NCBI GenBank assembly: GCA_019671135.1
Contig: JAHRHY010000023.1
Location: 496,001 to 560,000 of the forward strand
Reading direction: 5' to 3'
From: Linnemannia hyalina
Taxonomy: Eukaryota; Mortierellomycota; Mortierellomycetes; Mortierellales; Mortierellaceae
Length of the DNA: 64,000 nucleotides
This document shows, piece by piece, positions 35,886 to 47,743 of the stretch. Under the pieces are notes generated by a model. The model was not told the DNA's origin. It saw only the letters and a program-made list of their open reading frames with translations, and did no database searches. How positions within the stretch are numbered: position 1 is the stretch's first letter; each line of letters begins with the position of its first letter. A program made the position numbers and the translations under genes.

Positions 35886-38296
35886 TATTTCTGAGAGGAC
35901 TTCAAGGACTGGTTGATATCAAAGCTATCAGCAGAGATGTGCGGTCGTTCGCTAAAGCGCTAAGAGTGTTTTACTCTGTGGAACAAAACGTCATTATCGC
36001 CATGAACCGTGCCCAGGAGTTACTAAACCGACGTGCACTGAAAGGCTTCGAGCATCGTGTTGTCCAGAATGAACTCCAGACTAGCCTCATCAATGTTTTG
36101 GTAATAAGAGCTTTAAAGAGTTTTATGATTGACGAACCGGGTATACTTTGTTGGCATATCACATGCTTGTCCTCACTATTTGAATTGCTTTCTCTGTATT
36201 TCATTGGTGCTACTAGAACAACCTGCCTGATCCGCTTGCAGAGAATGGTGTCGCGTCGAGCTCATCTACACGGACCTCGTCGTCAGGGCTGACCAGAAAG
36301 CGATCCGCTGCTCGAACGCCACAGCCCTCAAACAAGAAGAGGAATGACGTCGAAGGAGGTTTGGACAGCGATGAGACTGCTGTGGAGGGACTGAAAGCTA
36401 CCAAGGGTATGGGGGACAAGGCAGTCGCGGGCAACAATCACGATGACGAAGATGAAGAGGATGGCGGGGGCGAAGAGACCGTCGAAGGCTTGATTCATGA
36501 GTCTCAAGAATTAGAGAAGTCCGAACTAGCAGCACAAAAAGGAGAAGTACTGGAGAAAGGTAATGAGACCTCCATCAATCGATTCCCACATTCACTGTTA
36601 AGGTTTGATCTGCAGAGCAAAGGGACTTATTTGTTTATCATCACCGTCTAATAGTTTCATCTGGACACAGCTTAACACTGGAGGACTGTAAGTGTGTCCT
36701 TATTTTTAATTTTATAATAAAACTTCTTGTTTCAAACTCATGCTAACATGTAAACGACTTTTGACCAAATAGTGTCCCCTTGCCGCAGGTCAGCCTCGAT
36801 AGGTGGCGACGACGATTACCCTCAAGGCATCACGCCACCTATCTATTCTCCTCGGGACTTGCTTGGATCGGATCTCCCGTCCAGTGATCCTGCAGATATG
36901 AGCTTTGTGGATCAAGGGGATATCAATTTGTCAACGTCCAGATGGCTTACCTGGAACTTTTTAGAGGGTCCTGGAAGGGTGGACTCGGACGTGGAAAGCC
37001 ATTGGGTGTATAATGGGATTGAGGTCGGTTATGACCTAATGGCATGCAGGAACCGGATTGTCGGAAACAACGGCGGCCTTACTGAGCCATATGAGAAGTT
37101 GTAAGTGCTCTTTCGCCTTAGATTTGAAGATGATGAGAATGCCGTCAATCGAAATGCAAAATGCAAATGATATCAGCTCTGTCTAACTCATCTTCACACG
37201 CTCTTTACATGACTCTTTGCACAGGGCCGTCAATTTTGTCTTCCTCGTCGGAGCAGAATATCAAACTGGCGGTTTGCAAGGAGAGATCGAGGACCAGACC
37301 TGGGATTCCCTTTGTGATGCTGTTAGGGACCCTGTGCTGCCACTCTCGGATGAGGCTGCCATCGAGGCTCTTCGATGGGCGCATCGACTGGCACATAACA
37401 AATCTGAAGGGTTCGCGCAGCTGTTGGATGACTCCCCGCCGCAGAACCTTACTCTCAAGTCTATCTTGACAAAGATGTCAGACACTACACAACTCTGGAA
37501 CACCCAAAGGCGCAATGAAGATACATACTTGAAATGTCAGCTGGGACCCTTCCTCGACACGTACTTTGGCAAGCTGCGACATACAAAGAGTGACTGGTAA
37601 TTCTCTCATACTGTTTGATGTCAGACTGTTGGGTTTCTTTTACATCAAAACTAACCATGTTTATTTTCTAGGACTCCGACACAAGACGACACCAAAGGTT
37701 CCGAGTCAAATCTGCTAATCCCTGACTATTCAACCACGACACAGGTTGGAAAGCAGCAAGTCTCCATCGTGTTGTTGGAGGGCAAAATCGCCAAGAACTC
37801 AGGGCTTTCTCAGATTTGGGATGATCTAACCAAACTGGGACAGGAAATGAAGGCGGCGTTGGACTCAATTCTGAAGTTGCAGCCTGAAGATGACGTTTGC
37901 GTCATTGGTATACTCGTCCGTGGTATGTTTGCATTGTTCCTATTGAATGTTTTTGAATACGACCTTTTCATCTCTTCCCTCTTCTGTCTTCTTATACCTA
38001 TTCTTTCTTTTTCTTTAGAACCGCTGGCGGAGTTTTATACAATGCGAATCCATGCCGAGGCTACGTATGTCATGCATAGGTTTGCGGCCACATACATTGC
38101 CTCTGAGGCGATCAACGTGTTCCCACTTGTCCACCTGATGGAGGTCTTCGAGCATGCCAAGGTGAAGGTTGAACAGACTGTCGATCAGATCCGTCGGGTG
38201 AAGGTCCATGCAAGCCCAAACCCCAAAGTGCCGCTGTCGTGGCTCCGACCCTCATTCAAGAAGCCAAAGCTTTATCGGATTGTCGATGGACAGTGA
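35753..38296 (+). CDS. Candidate PD-(D/E)XK nuclease-fold protein, six exons
   Basis: Exons: 35753-36100, 36217-36559, 36773-37100, 37225-37596, 37672-37922 and 38019-38296 (1920 nt, 639 aa). The N-terminal ~116 residues are helical. A Ser-rich linker with basic nuclear-localisation-like patches (R-K-R-S, N-K-K-R) and an acidic run follow. The C-terminal half shows P-D at 481-482, a hydrophobic strand, then E500-G-K502, i.e. a D-x17-E-x-K arrangement compatible with the restriction-endonuclease fold, with a helix after it. Such domains occur in mobile-element proteins and in Crinkler-type effectors; which applies is not shown, and I recognise no named family. The reading frame looks intact. 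The 142-bp repeat lies upstream, and a deletion derivative lies at 42924-43097. Confidence 0.6.
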
Positions 38297-39020
38297 TGCT
38301 GCAGTGGCATTGTGATGAATCCAAAATTAAAAGTCATACCAGTGAACAAAGCAACGACAACGTGCCCTGGAATTCTAATGAAGCAAGGACTGAAAGTGCC
38401 GACATCGAAGGATCTAAAAGCAACGTCGCTATGATACCACAAGCCAGTTATCCCTACATACTAATGCACAAGTGAGCAACGCATGGTTCAACGCTGTCCC
38501 GATAGCAAAGAGGACAGAAGATTAGAATATTCTTGTCTTACCATACCTCGAATTTTACCTCAGTTCCCTTGAAATCTTCAGATCGATTTGTTCGTCACTG
38601 TTAAGGGATCTCTTGATCGTTCCGATGAAAACATGCGCAAAATAAAAGTGATAGCAACAAGGCAAAGCAAAAAGCAAAGCATGGATTGACAAAGGGTTTA
38701 TCCCATCTTTCAGATCTCTGGAAATATTCTGGCCGAATTTTCAACGCCTTCGTTTCATCTCTTCATCTCTCGTTTCCCATCTCACCTCATTACACTTCTT
38801 GCCCTCACGCTCAACCAAACTGTATTATCTTCTCTCACCACCAGGCTATTCAGTTCTATGGAAGGAGCTAAGCTAGGTGAACTCATCTGCTCACGTTCGC
38901 AGGAAATGGTGATACATTTCCTGATTCACTCTCACATTTTTTTCATGCTGTTTGTCCTTAGCAATCCTTCTTAGCACTCGAAAACCTTGTTGACTCAGAG
39001 CCTACCGTGCTGTCTACAGG
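38297..39020. other. Gap: 3' flank of the candidate-nuclease gene, then a decayed promoter
   Basis: 38297-38460 is matched by 43085-43250 and is probably 3' UTR. The rest shows no gene and leads into the kinase fossil. Confidence 0.5.
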
Positions 39021-40647
39021 GCTAGCTGGGGAGGTCAGCCAGTCGCCGCCATGACATTCATCCATAGCCAGTCACATCTTTGCGAGAAGGCCATCAAGAA
39101 AGAGACTTCGCCACCGTCACATCATTCAATTCTACAGAACACACGAGCAGGGCGGTCGTATCTACCTCATCATGGACCTTGCCGAGAAGGATAGTCTCGC
39201 CAGTGCCATCAACACGAAAAACGGTGGTGGGTAAGACCTGTTGCTCGACTGGCTGACCAAGATGCGACTCGCACACGAGATAGCGCGGGCTCGAGTACAT
39301 CCACTACAAAGATGTCATCCACCGCGACCTCAAAAGTGTCAATGTCCTCTTGACGCGGCACATGGAAGTCAAACTGGCCGACTTTGGGCTTGCACAGGTC
39401 TGGCAGCCCATGAGCACTAGTGCATCTATGTCCAATTCATCAGCCGGGGTTATGGGAACTCTGTTCGGACATGCCCAAGTACTCTTCCAAGCCAGACAAG
39501 TATGCGCTGGGCATGGTCATATAGGAGGTGGCGGCCAGCTGCACGAGACCCTTCCAGGACCAGCCAATCAACTACGTGGTGCCAACTTTTGCCAAGGATG
39601 GCAGGCGCCGAGGTCTTGCCTGGCGATACACCGGTCCAGTATCGCGAATTTGTCGAGCATTGCTAGCACCAGAACCCTGCGTATCGACCCAACGCAAGCA
39701 AGGTAGCACTCAAGGTGCACGATAAGCCTACGGGGAAGGAAGAGCCGTCGACGAGGACTGTAGCGCTATTTTGTTCAGCTTTAGAACGAACGATGCTCGG
39801 TCAAGGACGAGGTTGCGACGATGTAGAGAGCGCACTCCATAATTTGGCGATTGCCGAGAACCAGCAGTTTGGCCACGTTGGGCGACCTTCACAGACAGAC
39901 GATCTCGTTGCATCCATTTTCTGTATGCAAGCACAACAGGGGAATTTGGACGCACAGCTCTTTCTTGGATGTATAGACAGTCGCGGTCGGAGTGGCGTCG
40001 ACAATTGTGTGGAGGACTCGCTGTGTTGGTACCAGAAGGCGGCTGAGCGCTGGAATGCCACGGCGCAGCTCACTCTTGCGCGAATGTACGAGCAAGGTCA
40101 AGGTGTTGGACCCGGCGATGTCGAGGCTGTGAGATGGTATCGCAAAGCGGCTGATTGTGGCAGTGTTGAGGCACAATTCAGTCTTGGCCAGTTGTTTGAC
40201 TATGGTCGCGGTGTCAAAGAGGACATCATCGATACTGCCCAGTGGTATCGTCGGGCCGCTGGTCAAGGGTATGTCGACGCACTGCTTGGTCTAGACGTCG
40301 AAAAGAGCGATGTCGAGGCAGCCAATTGGTATCGTAAAGCAACACTCCAAGGCAATGCAACAGGACAGCTAAATTTCAGATACATGTATCATGCTGGTCA
40401 AGGATTGGAGAGGGACGATGTCAAAGCAGTCGCATGGTATCGGAAGGCGGCAGAACAAGGCGACACGGGTGCTCTAGTGAATCTCGGCGTGATGTACTAC
40501 CATGGCTACGGGGTTGATCAGAGCCACATTCAGGCTGTAGCGCTGTATCGTCGGACGGCAGAACAAGGTATCAATTCGATTAGAGGCGCTACAAGAGCCA
40601 TGAGAGGAGGAGCAAGAGTGTCGTTTTATTGGCGAAGAGGGTATTGA
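39021..40647 (+). pseudogene. Kinase / Sel1-repeat fusion gene, kinase part broken
   Basis: The kinase half is readable in pieces: A-I-K-K near 39090, an ATP-lobe stretch ending in L-I-M-D-L, then TAA at about 39231. After this the frame resumes L-T-K-M-R-L-A-H-E-I-A-R, shifts by two bases near 39290, and continues H-R-D-L-K-S-V-N-V-L-L and A-D-F-G-L-A. Further shifts destroy the C-lobe. The Sel1 half is one open frame (39715-40647, 310 aa) with about six repeats of the A-x-x-W-Y-R-K-A type. The kinase sequence looks closest to tyrosine-kinase-like types. The open Sel1 part might still be translated, but it has no obvious promoter of its own. Confidence 0.75.
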
Positions 40648-41229
40648 CATTAGGGCTTTGTTCCTCCAACACCTTTGCATCAATGCGCTCCGCCAGATAG
40701 CTGAGATCATCTGATCCAAAGTCGTTCTTTGCCGCGTTGAAGTAGAAGCCCCATTTGAAGGCAGAGCATCTCAATCCTCAATCATAGATCGAGTCTTGCC
40801 GGGTCCACTAGTGGCGCAGAATCGAGAGTATGGAGAAACATGTTAGACAATGCAATATATGCACTACAAAGTTTGCCACATTAAGCCATGCATAAACTAA
40901 CCTGACGCGAAAACGGGTAGATCTTGCGCTTGCATCTTCTCCAGGACGCCCAACAGGACATTCGACCTAAACCTCTCAGGAACAGGAGCGTCAACACTCG
41001 ATGGAGGGTCAGGTAGGTCCAAAAGGAGAAGATTCGACTTGGAGTCTTGTGACTCGACCACGCCTCGACGCAAGACTTTTGGTAGGCGGCGCACACCAGA
41101 GGTAGTGATTAGGTGTCCTTGCACGTAGCTATCGAGAAACTCTGCGTGCCTTGATCCTGCTACGAAGAGCTTGTCCGTGAACTTTTTGATGTCAGCATGG
41201 AGATTGCCAAGTTGCATGAGAAAGGTCAA
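40589..41229 (-). pseudogene. Fragment of an unrecognised gene, two or three exons
   Basis: Exons 40902-41229 and 40589-40776 join in phase (G plus GA) and give about 165 residues after the ATG at 41217. Upstream at about 41310-41337 there is another possible exon followed by GTAAGC, but no good acceptor links it. The protein has an acidic, Pro-rich middle and a compact block with W-G-F-Y-F-N and L-L-L-L-L near the end. It stops abruptly and overlaps the Sel1 frame on the other strand, so truncation is likely. I do not recognise the family. Confidence 0.35.
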
Positions 41230-42470
41230 AGGCCATTAAATGAGAAAAGAGTGTAAAATCGAGATTCTTTCAATGAGGTGCATGCAAAAGGTAGTGAAGC
41301 AGTGCTTACCAGAAAGCGGTGTGCCAGGACGAGAACCATCCGAGAGATAGCTGGGGAGTGGAGTAGAGGCTCGAGCAGGAAAAAGAAAAAAAAGCGATCA
41401 GTATAAACATATAAACAACACGAGAAGTGGTTATAACAACGCTGTCAAGAAGGTGGAGGCTGTTGAAGCCAGGTGAAGGCGGTGAATTCAACCCAAAAGA
41501 AGCACTATCGGGACAACAAGGCCAACAACCAATGCTCATCTCTGGTCGTAATAAACGGGAAACAAGAAGAGCAGAGGCTATGGAAAGAACAAGGCGCACT
41601 TTTCGTCATGCCACTAACTACTTCGCAACGCCTTTCGTGCTCCTCCAATGGCCCGAGGGCCCCACATAACCGCAGCGGCAGGAAGATCCTGAAACTGCAG
41701 CACTCCTTCACAAAGCACCCCAAGGGAACGACCATGTGACGTTGAGGGCCATGTCTATGTCTCAGCATGAAGAAAGGGAAGCACACGCGAAAGAAAGAGG
41801 CTCGACTATTTCACCCAAAAGAAGCGACCAAAACCAGACGCAACTATCAGGCACCAGGGCCCATCACCGATGAATCTCCCTAAAATCGGCAGAAGTCTCA
41901 TGGCTATGGAAGAAAACAAAAGCTGTACGGGCAGGTGACATGCTGCCAGAGCGATGTGGGTTCTCTCCCGCGGGCTGTGGCACGGCTATCTCACCGACCA
42001 TTAAGGGAAGTGTGAATTGCCTCTCTCGTGGCATCATCCAGGGTGGCCGATTGCACTGGAGACCGGTCATTCGCATAAGTGTGCATTTCTTCGCTCCGAG
42101 GTGTGTTGGTCATGATTTACTTACCAAGGGGGAATCAGAAGAGATTGATGAGTGTAAGGAGACATTGTACGGATTGTAGGAGCATAATGCAGGACAATGG
42201 GCGCCAAAATGACCTCACTAAAGTAAGGTCATCGTACCGCACACCGCCGACCGCTGGTGATGATGCTCGCGCGAGTATTGGTCGGTAAAGTTGGACAGGT
42301 GTGTAGCTCTTGCGTCGAATGAAAGGGCACCAGTTGAATAGTCCCATGATGAAGGATAGTGCATGTGATGGAGGTAATGGTTGTGACGTGAAAGGACTTG
42401 GGAAAGGAGAAAGAAGCAGTAAAAAGTTCATGAGTTGCCTCTCTGTCTCCCTTTTCCACTACTCTTTTTC
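41230..42470. other. No recognisable gene
   Basis: Open frames on both strands are short and mutually overlapping, with no domain motifs. This spacer separates the kinase fossil region from the duplicated segment. Confidence 0.5.
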
Positions 42471-43250
42471 TTCATCGCTACTATTCAAACCACTCGCTCA
42501 TTTCCACGCAGACACAAAATCCTTCACTCTCTCACAGTCTCAGAATACTACCTCAGTACCTCAGGCAAGTAATCGTTATGTTCAACATCCACTTTCTGTC
42601 ACCAGTGTTTTATTTTCGTCTGCCAGTTACATTGTCGCCCCTACATGCACATGCATTGTATAGTTTCGTTTTTTTTTTGTTCTTTTTTTTGGTGGGCTTA
42701 GTGGGGGTGTCCTGGAGACTACAATCTCCTATTCCCATACTCTTCTGTCGGCCCATTAAATGACAGCCTTGATCATTGGCTTTTTTTTTTCGCGTTGCGG
42801 AGTATAAGTTTTATTCTCAAACCACCTTTACTGATGTGCCCATTCCCTTCCCCAGTTCTATTGGATCTGATATTACATTTGATATATTTGCATCGCGTAT
42901 TACTAAACACTGACTGATCAAAAATGGCTGTGTTCATTAGTTCAATATGTCCCAAATATCGTGGAAACTCCAAATACATCCCATCAACCGTGGACACAAA
43001 AGGTTACTTTCTCGAGACAGCGGTTGCGGGATGGGATCTGGCGGGGCTTCTCCTCTCCGCTCAGAAGAAGGATATCAATACTGCAATGGTAATGTGAAGA
43101 ATCCAAAATTAAAAGACTTACAAGTGAACAAAGCATCGACAACGTGCCCTGGATCTAATGAAGCAATGATTGAAAGAGCTGACATAGATGGATCAAAATG
43201 CAATGTCGCCACGAACGATTGGCTGCCACAAGCCAGTTGTCCTTGGAGAT
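42471..43250 (+). repeat. Duplicated segment, short copy with internal deletion
   Basis: The left part (42471-43077) matches 34651-35885 apart from the repeat expansion there. The right part (about 43085-43250) matches 38300-38460. The ~2.4 kb between those regions in the long copy, which contains nearly all the coding exons, is missing here. Confidence 0.85.
42924..43097 (+). pseudogene. Truncated copy of the candidate-nuclease gene
   Basis: This 57-codon frame starts at an ATG matching an upstream ATG of the long copy. It then carries the block T-V-D-T-K-G-Y-F-L-E-T-A-V-A-G-W-D-L, nearly identical to residues 17-34 of the long protein. At the deletion junction it runs into former 3' UTR and stops at TGA. 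Relative to the long copy about 11 bases are missing near the start, which opens a different N-terminus. No catalytic part remains. Confidence 0.7.
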
Positions 43251-43548
43251 AGGCATGGAGGTGGTGGGATAAAAGGGGGTATGTGCGATAGCATATGTTA
43301 CAATGAAAGTGGAGGGGCAAAAGAGATGGAGCGGATGAAGAAAAAGGGGTTTGTTTACAATATGGAAGGGATGAAGAATATCGAACGAAAATGAAAAAGT
43401 TGATACAAAACGCGGGAAAAACTACTTCCACTCAATCACCCACAGCCACGTTGTAATGTGATAGATGTCGCCGAGATTCTTATTAACTTAACCTTTTGTC
43501 ATCTGTTCTATATTCAACCCTTCTGTTTACCTTCGAACCCTCCTATTT

Positions 43549-44253
43549 ATGTCAAACAGTCCAACAATGAGCTCAATTAACAGGGTTCCGAACGAGGTCT
43601 GGGAGGGAATTCTCAGTCGCCTCTACCCATCTCAACTCTCACGGATGTCGATGGTCAACAAGAACTTGAACGTAATCGTCTCTTCGTTGGAGGTCTGGCC
43701 TCGGATGTTTCATGCAGCTTATGGACTCGAGGCGCAATTGCGACCACTTATGTGCATCCCTAAGGCCAAGAGCAGCTACATGATATTCATGTGTGCGTCT
43801 AGTCTTCACGTCTGCGAAAAGTGCTTTGGTCTGACCGGATACAACGCCCACAAACTCTACTGGCTCCCCCTTCCTATCCCTGTCCTGCTCCCGAGACGGT
43901 CCACAGACATGATCAAGTATGTGGGTGACAGGTTTGAGCCAAACTGGACCATTCAAATGTGCCTTCTGTGTCGACAGGGCCACATCTCGGACTTGGGGGA
44001 ACCTGTCCCACGAAATGTCACAAATTGTTCGATGGCTTGGGTCGACCTCTGTGACAAATATCCTTGCGCAAATGAGGCCCGGGGGCTGTTTAGTCTCCGT
44101 CGTGGCAATTCCTTTATCAACGAATTGGGAGCCTTTAATTATATGCGACGATACTTTGGCGGGGATATCGGCATCAAGGCTTTTAAGACCTCCACAGAGG
44201 CATACGACGCGGAGACAGAGACCAGGATTCTCTGGTATCAACGTCAAGAGTAG
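43549..44253 (+). CDS. F-box protein with Cys pairs, 234 aa
   Basis: Single exon; an alternative ATG lies at 43567. Residues 10-55 form an F-box (I-N-R-V-P-N-E-V-W at its start and W-P-R-M-F at its end), the Skp1-binding part of SCF ubiquitin ligases. After it come C-x5-C-x2-C near 83-92 and C-x2-C near 140, which could bind zinc and help recognise substrate. No leucine-rich or WD repeats are seen. F-box genes are often expanded in this part of the fungi. The frame is intact, with no sign of decay, despite fossils on both sides. Confidence 0.8.
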   Translation: MSNSPTMSSINRVPNEVWEGILSRLYPSQLSRMSMVNKNLNVIVSSLEVWPRMFHAAYGLEAQLRPLMCIPKAKSSYMIFMCASSLHVCEKCFGLTGYNAHKLYWLPLPIPVLLPRRSTDMIKYVGDRFEPNWTIQMCLLCRQGHISDLGEPVPRNVTNCSMAWVDLCDKYPCANEARGLFSLRRGNSFINELGAFNYMRRYFGGDIGIKAFKTSTEAYDAETETRILWYQRQE

Positions 44254-44344
44254 AAACAGTTACCCCGCCTCCATAGCGCGATTTCTTTTAGACTTCCAGG
44301 CAGCCAATTTTTTCTCGAACTAAAGCAATGTAAAATTTCGATTT

Positions 44345-46290
44345 ATGAAGACAAAGAGTTATTGCGTGTGGAGAGCTTTGAAGCAGTTCCAGTTGGGTAA
44401 TAGACAAAGATGAACTTTACACGTTCCACAGAACCAGGTAGTCTACTTCTTTTTTTCGACAGCGGAATCCGAGATTGCCTTGTGTTTGCACCATTGGCAT
44501 GTCTTGGGGGTTGGTGAGGTGTCCGGTATATGGGTGAAAGCTCTATCAATTTCGGCCGACTGCTGATGATTTTGGTGAGACACTTCGCACGCTTCTGTCC
44601 ACCCTGGCCCTCCACGTCGTCAGAGTTCTGCGGGTGTCGACGACCGATCTGATCGTTTTCCACCATGATTGCCAGTTATCGAAGCTCCCTAAGTAAAGCA
44701 CTACGGAGCAGTCAATGGTTTGCCTTCTGTCACTCGTTACGATGGATACATCGTACGATGTAGGCGTTGATGATAGATGTATCCAAGAGCCAGAGGGAGA
44801 GAGGGAGCCAATTTCTGAGAGAACGCATTTGTGTCGAGTAGTACTGATATAGTTGATCCGCTGCCCATGTTCTTGTTGTAGTCTTCAATGGTCTTCGAGA
44901 TAATGACAATCTTTCGCGGCTGATCCCCAAATACTGGGTTGATCTTACGATCATCAGTGCTTGTCAGCCGCGGCCGGCTTCGCTCCGTTTCCACAAAGAC
45001 TCAGGGGTGTGAAAACTGTGGATTGTAGTCAACACAGTCACGGGGACCATAGTCCATCCACAAAAGGTTGGGGATATCATCGACGACGACAGCGTGCTTG
45101 TCATTCCAATCCATGCTCGACAACTTCATCTCTCGCAAGTCAGGAAAAAACATTGCTCCCGCATTCCCCGATGGACTTGTCGCGCATGTGTTTGAATAAA
45201 GGAGCAGAGGAAAATAATTACACAGTAAGACGTTGAAAGTGTGTGATTGCATCGGGAGTTTCTTAATAAGGTAAAGGACTTTGTAGGATGTTGTGTTGAG
45301 CACCTTTCCTTCCAAAGTCGTGATTTGTACCTGATCAACAAGCTCCTTGTCCTTGTCCACCCTGGATTCGGGTAGGAATGCAAACGTGTACCCGGCGGCA
45401 CCACAGAGAGCCAATACCTTGTCGCCAACCGGCATTGGCTTGTTCTTGATGTGATATGTGTGCTTACTGATACCAACGAAACGAATAATCATCTCGTCAA
45501 CGGCGACATTGGTCTGTGGAACGTAGTACCTCTTGGAGATATCCTGGATATGGGACATCAAAGGCTCCATTTTGTCGTCGTAGCTGTTGATCTCTGCATT
45601 AGGATGGCAGATATGAAGATACTTCTTGATTTACTATACACGCGTCAGAGAGAGGCGCATATCTGGATGGAGAGGTAAACTGAACTGCTTTCCAATAATC
45701 GGCAGGGCGTGCGCTGGGATACAGTCCACGTTAAATAAGAAATGACAGAAATCGAATAAACTCCGGTGAAATGAGAGGTGTCCATTCACGTCCGGCATCT
45801 CCTGCTCCTTTACTAGCTGCGTAGGCGTTTGTATGGTCGACAAGTACATTGAGCATATCATCTGAGAAAAAGAGTTGAAAAACGATAGCGCTGTCGGTTG
45901 TAGTTGAACGGTCTGCGGAAAAGTTCGAAGACGAGCTCTATGATAGCTGGTAGATCCAAGTGCAGCGGGGCTAGGATCGAACTTAGGAATAGATTTGATC
46001 ATGCTGGCACTTGCTGCACTAACACAATCAATGAACCGCAGGTCAGTATAGTAGAAGGGCCAGGCACGCACGTAGGGGAAGCATCATACGTAGGTGAAAA
46101 TACCTTGGTTGCCCGACACTACTGTCGGCTCCTGCTGCTCTTGTGAGATGACCAGCTCCTCCCCATCCATCGCGGCCTCCTCGTCCACCTCGACGACCTC
46201 CTCTTCCTCCTCTTTCGCCTCTTTCACCTCGACCTCAAACTAATATACCTTGACCTTTATGTCCACCACCACCCTTAGAAATTATGCCTC
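44345..46290 (-). pseudogene. piggyBac-type transposase, degenerate
   Basis: On the minus strand, in order: an acidic Glu-rich N-terminus ending near 46104 at a possible donor; a block with D-H-T-N-A-Y-A-A-S and W-T-P-L-I-S-P-E-F-I-R-F, ended by TAA; R-G-L-Y-P-S in a resumed frame; then the catalytic core (45001-45600) with A-V-D-E-M-I-I-R-F and the hallmark Y-H-I-K-N-K-P. Next come L-L-W-M-D-Y-G-P, then D-Y-N-K-N-M-G and Y-Y-S-T-Q, each in different frames. The end is a Cys-rich tail with C-x2-C pairs near 44390-44500. At least four frame breaks make it non-functional. I could not find TTAA-flanked ends. Confidence 0.8.
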
Positions 46291-46959
46291 GGGCTCCACT
46301 CCTGGTGGTGCCCTTCCGTCGATTCCTTTAAGTGTCAACCTTGTGACCATACCCCCCCCCCCCTTCCCCGGAATCCAAAAACTTTGATTTCTCATAAGAT
46401 GCCAAACAAGTCAAAATAACCTTATCTGATCTCTAGTCGGCATAATTTATGGCTAAGACTACGACGGTATCTGATCGTCTTCGATCCAAGTTTTGGCCAT
46501 TGTGCAAGTCGATCAGTTTTTAGTCAGTCGCCATCAACCAAGTACCCTTGGGGGCCCTTTTGGATGGTGTTCAAGATGCTGTAGAGCAGATACGGCGGCG
46601 AGATCATGGTCTTGGGGTTCTTGCAGTTTAGGGGTCCACATGACTATGTTATGAGAGTGCAAGGTTGTGAAGTTGTGAGAATCCAAGAGAATTGAGGAGG
46701 ATAATGTGAGGGATGTAAATGGAGATGCAGGTACCACTTCCCCCCACCCTTTTTATCCTCATATCTACCGCCACTAGCCTTCGAGTATTATGGACTGTTG
46801 GTCATTCTTAGTTTTATTGGATCATGGACTCGCATGTAGAAGTGCATCAGGAAAAGAAAAAAATATGGCAATATGTATGTAGCATGGCGGAAAAGGGGAG
46901 TGATAGGCATTGAATAGCGGCAAGAAGGAAGGGTAGCAAGGTAGTAAGTAATAATCGAG
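46291..46959. other. Spacer with a possible Family 1-like start
   Basis: A minus-strand ATG near 46641 opens a short frame (M-W-T-P), preceded by CCGCCACTA at 46768-46776 and a TATA-like AAAAAG-rich box. No continuation was found. A short poly(C) tract lies near 46352-46363. Confidence 0.35.
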
Positions 46960-47299
46960 TCATTTACTTTCACCACAACAGTCCGGAGCTGGACCGCGAC
47001 CTGCTTCATCGACGACAGATATCTCTCCAGTCTCTGACATATCGACTTCAAGCACTCCTCCGCCGAATGGTTCTGGCTTGCTTGCCCAGATCGGATTGCA
47101 TTGATGGTGCTTACTGTCTCTTTCGACCTTGACCATGTAGACAACGCGCCTTTCGGTAGCCGCCACTCGATGAGATCGAATCTGCGAGTCCTTCTTGGTA
47201 GGTTGGATCACCGCAGAGCCCAAAGCAGACGACGGTGGCTACACAATTGATATAGCCTGCACTCCTACAGGTACTGACCGAGAGAGTTGAAAGTCGACA
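46960..47299 (-). pseudogene. Family 1 copy E, fragmentary
   Basis: An ATG at 47299 starts M-S-T and ends within 11 codons. A likely intron then leads to a frame with P-P-S-S-A (the family linker), and near 47125 the frame changes to one carrying Q-R-L-E-R-Y-L-S-S-M-K, which matches H-R-L-E-N-S-I-K-L-M-K of copy B. It ends at a GTAAAT donor-like site near 46970. No single frame or consistent intron set restores the whole, so it is called broken. Confidence 0.45.
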
Positions 47300-47743
47300 T
47301 GGTCAGTTCCTACGCGTTTGTGAATGAGGTTGTGTTGAATATGGATGTCGGGAAGAGATGCTGATTCGAATGTATAGCCGTTTTTGAGTGCTCAATTTTT
47401 CAGCACAGTGCACCATGTTCACTTTTTTTTCGCTGTGAGAATTGTACGTTTTTGCTTTTATTCGGCATTAGAGAGCAAAGGCAGCAGTGGCTCCTGTATG
47501 GTCGTGCTCTTGTCTATGGGTGTTCCAATAAATGCCCTCCAGTCCTATATGCACTCGAGTCCATGCTTCTTTTCCGTGCGACGCCAAAATGTGTTGTTCC
47601 CATGCAATCAAAGTAAGGGCGTGTACTGTTAGGACAGGCATCGTTTCTTGTCCTCAAAAAAACAAGGGCTTTGATCTCTATACTGGACCGCGCAACTAAT
47701 GGGGAGGTTTTTTTTTCCGAATCCTTACCCGATTGCCGTTCTG
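47300..47743. other. Short spacer, no gene seen
   Basis: This spans the region upstream of Family 1 copy E and the 3' flank of Family 2 copy 1. Nothing recognisable apart from short T runs. Confidence 0.5.

Noticed and set aside
40589..41229. Assigning the truncated minus-strand gene to a P-loop ATPase family
   Set aside because: No G-x-x-G-x-G-K-T motif is present in the readable exons; a lost motif at the splice junction is possible but speculative.
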